From Bauldia sp. (lineage in GTDB: Bacteria > Pseudomonadota > Alphaproteobacteria > Rhizobiales > Kaistiaceae), in the NCBI GenBank assembly GCA_028284325.1, contig JANQRX010000008.1, positions 224,371 to 288,370 of the forward strand: a stretch of 64,000 nt of DNA, written 5' to 3'. Below, one piece after another: positions 17,085-24,609 of this stretch. Positions within the stretch are counted from its first letter, which is position 1; the number at the start of each line of letters is the position of its first letter. The translations under genes and the position numbers were made by a program. The notes beneath the pieces were generated by a model. It was not told the origin of the DNA, searched no databases, and saw nothing but the letters and a program-made list of their open reading frames with translations.

Positions 17085-18512
17085 ATGGCACGCTTCGACA
17101 ATCTGATCGGCGGCGAGTGGGTGGAAGGCGCGGGAACGACCGCCAACGTCAATCCATCCGATATCGAGGACATCGTCGGCGACTACGCTTCGAGCGACGC
17201 TTCGGCGGTTGATGCGGCGGTCGAGGCCGCGCGGGCGGCGTTTCCGGCCTGGGCCGGAGCCTCGCCGCAGGTGCGTCACGATGTCCTGGAGGCCGCGGGC
17301 GCCAAGATCATGGCCCGCAAGGACGAGCTCGGCCGGCTGCTGAGCCGCGAGGAGGGCAAGACGCTGGCCGAAGGGACCGGGGAGGTCATCCGCGCCGCCC
17401 AGATCTTCAAGTTCTTCGCCGGCGAGGCGTTGCGGCCGGGCGGCGAGGCCCTGCCCTCGGTGCGCCCGGGCATCGAAGTCCTGATCGAGCGCGAGGCCGT
17501 CGGCGTCGTCGGCCTCATCACGCCGTGGAACTTCCCCATCGCGATTCCCGCATGGAAAGCCGCGCCGGCGCTCGCCTTCGGCAACTGCGTCGTGATGAAG
17601 CCGGCCGAACTGACGCCGGGCTGTGCGTGGGAGATCGCCAACATCCTCAAGGAGAGCGGCTGTCCCGACGGTGTCTTCAACCTCGTGCTGGGGCCGGGGT
17701 CCAGGATCGGCGCGCGCATGGTCGAGCATCCCGGGATCGACGCCATCAGCTTCACCGGCTCGGTTCCCACCGGCCGGCGCATCGGCGTTCAGTGCGTCGA
17801 GACCGGCAAGAAGGTCCAGCTCGAAATGGGCGGCAAGAACCCCATGGTCGTGCTCGACGACGCCGATCTCGGCGTGGCCGTCGCGGCGTCGCTGAACGGC
17901 GCTTTCTTCTCGACCGGCCAGCGCTGCACGGCCTCGTCGCGGCTGATCGTCACCGCCGGCATCCACGACGCCTTCGTCGAGAAGCTGACCGCGGACGCGG
18001 CGGCGCTGAAGGTCGGCGACGCGCTCGATCCGGAGACGCAGATCGGTCCGGTGGTCAACCAGGACCAGCTCGACCAGAACCTCGCCTATGTCGCGCTGGC
18101 GAAGGAGGAAGGCTGCGAGGTATCCGGCGGCGACATCGCCAACGGTCCCGGCTACTTCCAGCGCCCGGCCGTCTTCGCAGGCGCCGACAACACCATGCGC
18201 GTCAGCCGCGAGGAAATCTTCGGTCCGGCCGCCAGCGTGATCAAGGTGGCGGACTACGACGAGGCGCTCGCCATCGCCAACGACACCGAGTTCGGACTGT
18301 CGTCGGGCATCTGCACGACATCGCTGAAGCATGCGAGCCATTTCCGCCGGCACGCAGAGGCCGGGATGGTGATGGTCAACCTGCCGACGGCGGGCGTCGA
18401 CTATCACGTGCCGTTCGGCGGGCGGAAAGGCTCAAGCTACGGCCCGCGTGAGCAAGGCACCTACGCGCGAGAGTTCTACACCCAGGTCAAGACCACCTAC
18501 GTCGCGCCCTGA
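17085..18512 (+). CDS. NAD(P)-dependent aldehyde dehydrogenase, alpha-ketoglutarate semialdehyde dehydrogenase type
   Basis: The 475-residue ALDH has catalytic Glu in LEMGGKNP near residue 250 and nucleophile Cys in STGQRCTASSR near 285. The oxyanion Asn region TPWNFPIAIPAWKAAPAL is near 150. The C-terminus with RKGSSYGPREQG and FYTQVKTTY matches 2,5-dioxovalerate (alpha-ketoglutarate semialdehyde) dehydrogenases, the last enzyme of oxidative pentose and glucarate pathways. ATG 17085 follows GAGGGAACAG, a good ribosome binding site; an in-frame ATG at 17058 is an alternative. It converges on the FAH-family dehydratase gene, whose predicted product is its substrate. A weak TTGAAG-16-TAGACG promoter-like pair lies at 16965-16992. 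Confidence 0.85.
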   Translation: MARFDNLIGGEWVEGAGTTANVNPSDIEDIVGDYASSDASAVDAAVEAARAAFPAWAGASPQVRHDVLEAAGAKIMARKDELGRLLSREEGKTLAEGTGEVIRAAQIFKFFAGEALRPGGEALPSVRPGIEVLIEREAVGVVGLITPWNFPIAIPAWKAAPALAFGNCVVMKPAELTPGCAWEIANILKESGCPDGVFNLVLGPGSRIGARMVEHPGIDAISFTGSVPTGRRIGVQCVETGKKVQLEMGGKNPMVVLDDADLGVAVAASLNGAFFSTGQRCTASSRLIVTAGIHDAFVEKLTADAAALKVGDALDPETQIGPVVNQDQLDQNLAYVALAKEEGCEVSGGDIANGPGYFQRPAVFAGADNTMRVSREEIFGPAASVIKVADYDEALAIANDTEFGLSSGICTTSLKHASHFRRHAEAGMVMVNLPTAGVDYHVPFGGRKGSSYGPREQGTYAREFYTQVKTTYVAP

Positions 18513-18526
18513 CACGGCAGAGACCG

Positions 18527-19669
18527 TCAGATCAGGCCGCGCGCGGCCAGGTTGGCCATGAAGGCCCGGGTGCCGAACGTCCATTCGGGGCAGTTGGTCG
18601 CAAGGTCGACGGTGTTGACCAGGCGACCGAGCCCCTCGGCCTCGATGGTGACAACATCGCCCAGCTTGTGGGTGAAGCCCTCGCCGGGGACGTCGCGGTC
18701 CTCGGTCGGGGCAAACATCGTCCCCAGAAACAGGACGAGCCCGTCCGGGTACTGATGGTGGCGGCCGACGGTCTGCGCCACCAGATCCTCGGGATCGCGG
18801 CTGATCTCGGCCATGGATGACCGGCCTTCGAGGCGATAGCCGTCGGTGCCTTCGACCGTCAGCGTCAGTTCGGCGCGGCGCACCTCGTCGAGGGTGAAGT
18901 CGTCGTCGAACAGCCGCAGCAGCGGCCCGATGGCGCAGGAGGCATTGTTGTCCTTGGCCTTGGACAGCAGGAGCGCCGACCGGCCCTCGAAATCCCGGAG
19001 GTTGACGTCGTTGCCGAGCGAGGCGCCGACGATCCGGCCGGTCGAGGCGACTGCAAGGACGATTTCCGGCTCGGGATTGTTCCACCGCGAACGGGGATGG
19101 AGGCCGATCCGGGCGCCATAGCCGACGGAGGAGAGAATCTGCGCCTTGGAAAACACCTCGGCGTCCGGGCCAATCCCGACCTCGAGATACTGGCTCCACA
19201 GGCCCTCGGCGATCAGCGCCCGCTTGGCTTCCTCGGCCTCGTCCGAGCCCGGCACGATGTCGCGCAGCGACTCGCCGACCGCCGTGCCGACGCGCTTGCG
19301 GATGCCTTCGGCCGCGGTCGGGTCGCCGGACGCGCGCTCTTCGATGACCCGCTCGACCATCGATCGGGCGAAGGTGACGCCGCAGGCCTTCACTGATTGG
19401 AGATCGCAGGGGGCCAGCAGATGCACCGAACCGGGATCGGACGGATCGGCCGCAAGGATGTCGTCCACCGACCCCAGCGCCGTCCCGGGCGCCGCGCGCA
19501 CATAGCCGGCCGGATCGTCGCGGTCGCAGATATCCGCAACCGTCGGCGCCTCGCGGCTGGTGATGTCGATGAACGCGCCGTCGCGGACGGTCACGACGGC
19601 CGGGCCCGACGCCTGCGGCAGCCAGACGCGGCCGAGCAGGCAACCTTCATGTGGAACAATGTCAGCCAT
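18527..19669 (-). CDS. xylX: FAH-family 2-keto-3-deoxy-pentonate dehydratase (XylX-like)
   Basis: The 380-residue protein of the fumarylacetoacetate hydrolase superfamily is much longer than simple FAH isomerases and about the length of Caulobacter XylX. VKACGVTFARSMVER near residue 95 opens the fold. The metal-binding segment PEPEIVLA is near 200, GNDVNLRDFEG near 217, and FLGTMFAPTEDRD near 315. It should dehydrate 2-keto-3-deoxy-xylonate (or -arabinonate) to alpha-ketoglutarate semialdehyde, the substrate of the convergent aldehyde dehydrogenase. ATG 19669 has an excellent GGGGGAGG ribosome binding site. Choice between the xylonate and arabinonate branches rests on the presence of xylD in the window. 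The symbol is given by analogy. Confidence 0.75.
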   Translation of the reverse strand: MADIVPHEGCLLGRVWLPQASGPAVVTVRDGAFIDITSREAPTVADICDRDDPAGYVRAAPGTALGSVDDILAADPSDPGSVHLLAPCDLQSVKACGVTFARSMVERVIEERASGDPTAAEGIRKRVGTAVGESLRDIVPGSDEAEEAKRALIAEGLWSQYLEVGIGPDAEVFSKAQILSSVGYGARIGLHPRSRWNNPEPEIVLAVASTGRIVGASLGNDVNLRDFEGRSALLLSKAKDNNASCAIGPLLRLFDDDFTLDEVRRAELTLTVEGTDGYRLEGRSSMAEISRDPEDLVAQTVGRHHQYPDGLVLFLGTMFAPTEDRDVPGEGFTHKLGDVVTIEAEGLGRLVNTVDLATNCPEWTFGTRAFMANLAARGLI

Positions 19670-19692
19670 AAGCCTCCCCCCGAAGGCGTGTT

Positions 19693-19721
19693 GGTATCAT
19701 CCAGGCGCCGGGATCGGTCAA
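19693..19721 (-). promoter_or_regulatory. Candidate promoter of the XylX-like gene
   Basis: On the minus strand TTGACC (19721-19716) and GATACC (19698-19693) are separated by 17 bases, placing a transcription start about 17-20 bases before the ATG. The -35 matches consensus at five of six positions and the -10 at three. No palindromic operator is obvious in the 188-base divergent gap. Confidence 0.3.
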
Positions 19722-19857
19722 CCGCCACCGTCAAGGATGCCACATGCTGGTTTCAGCCGGAGCGCCATTGCCGCGCTCGCGTCGCTCGCTAGATCACATG
19801 AGGACAGGTCGCGGCCTTCGCGCCGCGCTGTTCGGAGGTCAGGGGCGGAGGTCAGGG

Positions 19858-20661
19858 ATGGCAGGGCCAGGCCGGTTTCCTTATGCCACCGTCGTCGGGG
19901 CGGCCCTCCTTGCCGGGACGTCGGCGGCCGCCCAGACCAGCGAGGTTGATATCGAGCTGGTTCTCGCGGTCGATGTCTCGCGTTCCATGGATTTCGACGA
20001 GCTCCTGCTCCAGCGCGACGGTTATGCGGCCGCGTTCCGCCATCCGGACGTGATCGGCGCCGTCGAACGCGGTCTCATCGGCCGCATCGCTGTCAGCTAT
20101 GTGGAATGGGCCGGGGCCGGCCGAACCCGACTCATCGTGCCCTGGACGGTCATCGCCGGACCGGAGGATGCCCATCGCTTTGCGGAGGCGTTGCAGGCGG
20201 TGCCCCCGCGGGCGGAACTGGGGACATCCATCTCCAACGGTATCGACTACGCGCGCGGTCTGTTCGCCGCCAACGATGTCGCCGGGCTGCGCCGGGTGAT
20301 CGACATCTCCGGCGACGGCCCGAACAACCGCGGCAGGCCGGTGACCGAGGCCCGCGACGAGGCCCTGGCCGACGGCATCGTCATCAACGGTCTGCCGCTC
20401 CAATGGAAGGCGCCGATCGGCCCGTACAACATCCGCGACCTTGATCTCTATTACGAGGATTGCGTGATCGGCGGCGCCGGCGCGTTCCTGATCCCGGTGT
20501 ACGAGACCACACAGTTTCGCACCGCCGTGCGCCGCAAGCTGATTCTGGAGATCGCGGGCTTGCCGGCGCGCGTCCAACCCGTTCAGTTGGTGGAGCGGGA
20601 ACCGATGGACTGTCTGATCGGCGAAAGACAGCGCGAGCGGCGCTTCCGTCCGGGTCTGTAG
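19858..20661 (+). CDS. DUF1194 (von Willebrand A-like) exported protein
   Basis: The 267-residue precursor has an N-terminal signal peptide (YATVVGAALLAGTSAAAQ) and a vWA-like fold. The metal-ion site reads LAVDVSRSM near residue 42, with later elements GTSISNGIDYAR near 125 and VIDISGDGPNN near 148. This is the DUF1194 family, common in Rhizobiales and Rhodobacterales, with no assigned function. The predicted location is the periplasm. GGAGG lies 8-12 bases before ATG 19858; the longer in-frame extension upstream has no such support. It ends 5 bases from the convergent acuI gene and has no functional tie to the sugar genes around it. Confidence 0.8.
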   Translation: MAGPGRFPYATVVGAALLAGTSAAAQTSEVDIELVLAVDVSRSMDFDELLLQRDGYAAAFRHPDVIGAVERGLIGRIAVSYVEWAGAGRTRLIVPWTVIAGPEDAHRFAEALQAVPPRAELGTSISNGIDYARGLFAANDVAGLRRVIDISGDGPNNRGRPVTEARDEALADGIVINGLPLQWKAPIGPYNIRDLDLYYEDCVIGGAGAFLIPVYETTQFRTAVRRKLILEIAGLPARVQPVQLVEREPMDCLIGERQRERRFRPGL

Positions 20662-20666
20662 CCGGC

Positions 20667-21662
20667 CTACCTTTGCATATCGACCACGACCCGGCCGCGG
20701 ATCTTGCCGTCGATGATGGCCCGGGCGGTGTCGATGATGTCGTCAAAGTCGACGGTGGTGGTCAGGGCGTCGAGTTTCGCCATGTCCAGCTCGTCGGCGA
20801 TCCGGCGCCATGCCTCAGTGCGCAGCTCCCGCGGGGCCATGACCGAATCGACGCCAAGCAGCGCCACGCCGCGCAGGATGAACGGCATCACCGTCGCCGG
20901 CAGGTCGTGGCCCTGCGCCAGGCCGCAGGCGGCGACCGCGCCCCAGCGCCGGGTCTGCGCGAGCACGTTGGCCAGCGTGTGACTGCCGACGGAATCGATA
21001 CCGGCCGCCCACCGTTCCTTGCCGAGCGGCCGGCCGGGCTCCGACAGTTCGCTGCGCTCGATGATCTCGGACGCGCCGAGGCCGGTCAGGAAACCGGCCT
21101 CCTCGGGCCGTCCGGTCGACGCCGCCACCTCCCAACCGAGATGCGACAGCAGGCAGATCGCCACCGTGCCGACGCCGCCATTGGCGCCGGTCACGATCGC
21201 CGGGCCACGATCCGGCGTCAGGCCGTGCCGCTCCAGGGTCATCACCGACAGCATGGCCGTGTAACCGGCCGTGCCGACGCCCATCGCCTGTTGCGGCGTC
21301 AGGCCGTCCGGCAACGGGATCAGCCAGTCGCCGGACAGGCGCGCCATGCCGGCATAGCCGCCCCAATGGGTCTCGCCGACGCCCCAGCCGTTCAGGAGCA
21401 CCTTGTCGCCTTCCGCGTAACGCGCATCCGACGAGCGGGTGACGGTGCCGGCAAGGTCGATGCCGGGCACCATCGGCCAGTGGCGGACGACCGGGCTCTT
21501 GCCGGTGATCGCGAGGCCGTCCTTGTAGTTGACGGTGGTGGCCTCGACGGCGACGGTCACGTCGCCCTCCATCAGATCGGCCTCGGTCAATTCGGTAACC
21601 GCCACCGACTGTGTCTTGTCCTCGTCGCGGGAGACGAGGACGGCCTTGAATGTCTCGCTCAT
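20667..21662 (-). CDS. acuI: Acrylyl-CoA reductase AcuI (YhdH-type MDR)
   Basis: The 331-residue zinc-free medium-chain reductase opens with FKAVLVSRDEDKTQSVAV and has TTVNYKDGLAITGK near residue 43, both typical of AcuI/YhdH. The Rossmann loop TGANGGVGTVA is near 160 and SVGSHTLANVLA near 222. The enzyme reduces acryloyl-CoA to propionyl-CoA with NADPH, which detoxifies acrylate or serves DMSP and 3-hydroxypropionate metabolism. It lies 50 bases downstream of the cytochrome c' gene, possibly in one transcript. No other DMSP genes are in the window, so a general detoxification role is as likely. Confidence 0.87.
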   Translation of the reverse strand: MSETFKAVLVSRDEDKTQSVAVTELTEADLMEGDVTVAVEATTVNYKDGLAITGKSPVVRHWPMVPGIDLAGTVTRSSDARYAEGDKVLLNGWGVGETHWGGYAGMARLSGDWLIPLPDGLTPQQAMGVGTAGYTAMLSVMTLERHGLTPDRGPAIVTGANGGVGTVAICLLSHLGWEVAASTGRPEEAGFLTGLGASEIIERSELSEPGRPLGKERWAAGIDSVGSHTLANVLAQTRRWGAVAACGLAQGHDLPATVMPFILRGVALLGVDSVMAPRELRTEAWRRIADELDMAKLDALTTTVDFDDIIDTARAIIDGKIRGRVVVDMQR

Positions 21663-21712
21663 ACCGTTCTGCCTTGGCCGTCCTGCTTTGGTGGGATCGA
21701 TGTCGGGTCCGG

Positions 21713-22237
21713 CTATCTGGCGCGGTAGTCAGCGTGGCAGGCCGAGCACGTCTCGCTCATATGCGCCACCAGGATCCTGGCCGGCAGCGACGCGGCAAGA
21801 TCGCCGTCGACCAGATCGATCCCGGCGATCGGGTACGGCTCCGGCGCGGTCGCGCCATTGAAATCGTCTTCGGCGCGTTCCGCGAGGGCGTCGGCAAGGA
21901 GCTGGAGCTGGGCCGCCTGCGCGGCAAACCCGTCCCACGCCGACCACACGGCCGGCAGCGCTTCGGAGGGCGCGTGGCCGGTCCCCTCGGGGAAGCCGTC
22001 CAGTAGATCGTCGCCGCTGTGGTCGCTGAGGACGCCGGCGAGCCGCGCAACCTCACCGCCGTCGAACGGGGGGCCGGCGCGCACGATGACCACCAGCGCC
22101 TTCATGGCGCGGTCCATCTCGACCATGGCGTCCATGCGTTCCTTGACGATTCCGGTTGCGCCGCCATGGGCGAGCGCGATGCCGACACCGGCCAGCATGA
22201 GGGCAAAGGCGGCAACGGCGCGGGTCGGCAGGGTCAC
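21713..22237 (-). CDS. Class II cytochrome c (cytochrome c' type)
   Basis: The 174-residue precursor has a signal peptide (LPTRAVAAFALMLAGVGIALA) followed by an all-helical domain. The only haem site, CSACH, lies at the extreme C-terminus (about residues 166-170), the diagnostic arrangement of cytochrome c' and c-556. VKERMDAMVEMDRAMKAL near residue 33 is the first helix. The protein should sit in the periplasm, where relatives bind NO or CO or carry electrons. The start is GTG 22237 with GGAG 11 bases upstream; the frame is open far upstream but only the GTG gives a signal peptide at the N-terminus. It is upstream of and co-directional with acuI. Confidence 0.8.
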   Translation of the reverse strand: MTLPTRAVAAFALMLAGVGIALAHGGATGIVKERMDAMVEMDRAMKALVVIVRAGPPFDGGEVARLAGVLSDHSGDDLLDGFPEGTGHAPSEALPAVWSAWDGFAAQAAQLQLLADALAERAEDDFNGATAPEPYPIAGIDLVDGDLAASLPARILVAHMSETCSACHADYRAR

Positions 22238-22317
22238 GCTCGAAACTCCGGATCCGGTGAAAAGGCGTCGGGAGACTAGAGTGGTTGGCGCACCGGTCAA
22301 GCAGAAGGGCGGACACA

Positions 22318-23316
22318 TCAGCGCGATCGGGCGAGGTACGTCTCCGCGAGGTCGGCGGAGTTGCGCGCGAAGTCGGGCGCCAGCGCGGCAGCCTCCGGGA
22401 CCGCGCTGTGCGAGCCGATCCAGGCGAGAAGCGCCATCCGCCGCAGCATGACGAAGGTGTCGATCTCGCGCTCGTCCGCGTCCGACAGCGGCCGCACCCG
22501 GCGATACCCCGCGACCCACGCTTCGCGCAGGGCCGGAACGACGGGGCTGTCTTCCATGAAGCTGATGCCGGCGGCGAAATCGTAGAGAAACCAGCCAAAG
22601 CCGCAGTCGTCGAAATCGATCAGCCGGGTCGTGCCGCCGTCGATGAGGAGATTTGCTAGACGCATGTCGGCGTGGATCAGCCCGTAGCGCTCCGGGCCCC
22701 GGCCGAAGGCGGCGAGGCGCGCCCGGACCTTGGTTTCGGCACGCTCCAGCACGCTCCGCGCCGAAGCATCAAGGTGAGGCGCATCGCGCCAGTTCCCCCA
22801 TGTGGCGTCGGCGCCGAAGACCGCGTCGACGTCCCAGGTCAGCCGCTCGAACGGTTCGGGACGCCGCCAGTGGATCGCGTGCTGGTGCATCCTCGCCGCC
22901 ATTTCGCCCAGGGCCTCGAACGGTCCGACGAGATCGTGGGATTCGTCCGGCTGGGTGCCGGGCACAAAGGCGAACATGACCATGAACCGCGTGCTCCCAT
23001 CGGGGCCGGCAGCCGTCTGCACCGGCCGGCCGTCGCGGCCGGGGATCGCGCGCGGTACCTCGACACAGCCGTCGTGCGTCAGGGCATCCATCCAGGCGAG
23101 CTCGCATTCGATCGCGCGCTCGGAATGGTAGCCGTCGCGATGGAGGCGCAGGACCGAGCGATGGCCGCCGGCGCCCTCGACCAGATAGGTCGCGTTTTCG
23201 GAGATGTTGATGAGCCGCGCGGCCGCATCCGGCGGCACGTCCCAGAGCGGCAGCGACGCGTTGGCAAGGTCGGCCAGCCGTTCCAGTTCGCCGTGCGACA
23301 GGGCCTGATGATCCAC
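22318..23316 (-). CDS. APH/homoserine-kinase-II fold phosphotransferase
   Basis: The 332-residue protein kinase-like phosphotransferase has a nucleotide loop region SENATYLVE near residue 38 and lysine replacement region SVLRLHRDGYH near 53. The catalytic loop LIHADMRLANLLI near 215 contains the catalytic Asp, and the metal motif LIDFDDCG is near 235. Family members phosphorylate small hydroxyl compounds (choline, homoserine, methylthioribose, aminoglycosides) or proteins (SrkA). It begins 3 bases after the M20 amidohydrolase stop, so the pair is co-translated, and it ends the long pentose operon. The substrate is unknown. Nothing supports antibiotic resistance. Confidence 0.75.
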   Translation of the reverse strand: MDHQALSHGELERLADLANASLPLWDVPPDAAARLINISENATYLVEGAGGHRSVLRLHRDGYHSERAIECELAWMDALTHDGCVEVPRAIPGRDGRPVQTAAGPDGSTRFMVMFAFVPGTQPDESHDLVGPFEALGEMAARMHQHAIHWRRPEPFERLTWDVDAVFGADATWGNWRDAPHLDASARSVLERAETKVRARLAAFGRGPERYGLIHADMRLANLLIDGGTTRLIDFDDCGFGWFLYDFAAGISFMEDSPVVPALREAWVAGYRRVRPLSDADEREIDTFVMLRRMALLAWIGSHSAVPEAAALAPDFARNSADLAETYLARSR

Positions 23317-23319
23317 GCC

Positions 23320-24600
23320 TCAGACCGTCAGTTCGGCCACAAGGCCGGCGGCAAGCCGGACCGCCTCGCCGAAATCGGCCATCTCCATGTGCTCGTCGGG
23401 ATTGTGGCTGCCGTGGCGGTTGCGGATGAAGATCATCGCGGTCGGCACCCCGCCGGTGGCGAAGGCGGCGGCATCGTGGCCGGCGCCGCTGGCTATCTCC
23501 ATGGTGCCGATGCCGGCATCGTCGGCCGCCCGCGTCATCTTGGCCAGGAGGTCCGCGTCCATGGCGGCCGGCGGATTGGCGCTCCGCTCGCCGAGATCGA
23601 AGGTCACGCCGTGGCCGGCGGCCGCCTCGTCGATCGCTGCGTGCAGGAGGTCGTCCATGCGCGTCAGCACCGCGGTGTCGGTCGAGCGGATATCGATCGA
23701 AAAGTCCACGGCGCCGGGCACCTTCGAGGGGCCGTCATGATCGGGATCGGTGGCGATACGCCCGACCGTGAACACCAGATCACCGCCCTCGTCCTCGATC
23801 CGGCGCCATTCCTCCCGCAGCCGGGCGATCACGTCGACGGTGGCGGCGACCGCGTCGTGGCGATAGATGCGCGGCAGCGCGCCGGAGTGCCCGTAGGCGC
23901 CGCGGCAGGTGGCATTGGCATAGCGCCGGTAGCCGCGGATGCCGGTGACGAGCCCAACCGGCAGGTCACGCTCCACGAGCACCGGCGCCTGCTCGATATG
24001 GAGTTCGAGATAGGCGGCGATGCGGTCGGGATCGAGATGGGCCGCGCCGCCGCGGATGGCATCGGGGTCGCCGCCGTGTTCACGGAGATGGTCGGCCAGC
24101 GTCCGGCCGGTGTCGGACCGTCGCAAGCCGTCGAGGTACATCGCATCAAGCTTGCCGAGGGCGATGTTGGCGCCGACATACGGCCCGTCGAACCAGTGCG
24201 CCTCCTCGCAGCGCAGCGCCGCCACCTTGATGTCGCAACCGGGCGTGCGTCCGGCGTCGCGGTAGCCGGCGACGATCGCCAGCCCCGCCAGCACGCCGGC
24301 AGCGCCGTCGAAATTGCCGCCGTTATCGACCGAATCGAGATGGGAACCGATCACGATCGCCGGCCGATCCCGGTCCCGGCCCGGCAGGGTCATGAAGAGA
24401 TTGAGGCCCGCGTCGGTCGTCACGTCGAGGCCGAGATCGCGGGCCGCCTCGGCGACGATGACATGGGCCGCGTTCTCGCCCTCGCCGTAGGAATCGCGGC
24501 GGATACCAGGCCCCACACGGGTGGCGGCATCGAGATCCTCGAACAGCCGCACCGCGAGCGCTTCCCGGGGCGGCGGGACCCGGCTTTCGCTTGAAGTCAC
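23320..24600 (-). CDS. M20-family Zn-dependent amidohydrolase (hydantoinase/carbamoylase type)
   Basis: The 426-residue protein is related to N-carbamoyl-L-amino-acid hydrolases and allantoate amidohydrolase. Metal-site motifs are GSHLDSVDNGGNFDGAAGV near residue 86, the Glu-Glu pair in LRCEEAHWF near 130, LELHIEQAP near 198 and AGHDAAAFA near 375. Two usual signatures are altered: the common EEGSRF reads EEAHWF, and the dimerisation-domain GHAGTTPM reads GHSGALPRIY. Both catalytic Glu and metal ligands are kept, so it is probably active on an unusual N-carbamoyl or amide substrate. It starts 9 bases after xylD and is followed by the APH-fold kinase. Confidence 0.8.
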   Translation of the reverse strand: MTSSESRVPPPREALAVRLFEDLDAATRVGPGIRRDSYGEGENAAHVIVAEAARDLGLDVTTDAGLNLFMTLPGRDRDRPAIVIGSHLDSVDNGGNFDGAAGVLAGLAIVAGYRDAGRTPGCDIKVAALRCEEAHWFDGPYVGANIALGKLDAMYLDGLRRSDTGRTLADHLREHGGDPDAIRGGAAHLDPDRIAAYLELHIEQAPVLVERDLPVGLVTGIRGYRRYANATCRGAYGHSGALPRIYRHDAVAATVDVIARLREEWRRIEDEGGDLVFTVGRIATDPDHDGPSKVPGAVDFSIDIRSTDTAVLTRMDDLLHAAIDEAAAGHGVTFDLGERSANPPAAMDADLLAKMTRAADDAGIGTMEIASGAGHDAAAFATGGVPTAMIFIRNRHGSHNPDEHMEMADFGEAVRLAAGLVAELTV

Positions 24601-24609
24601 AGCGCGATG

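Noticed and set aside
22318..23316. Aminoglycoside resistance gene.
   Set aside because: The APH fold alone is not evidence for antibiotic phosphorylation. The gene is embedded in a catabolic operon and motifs fit small-metabolite kinases equally well.
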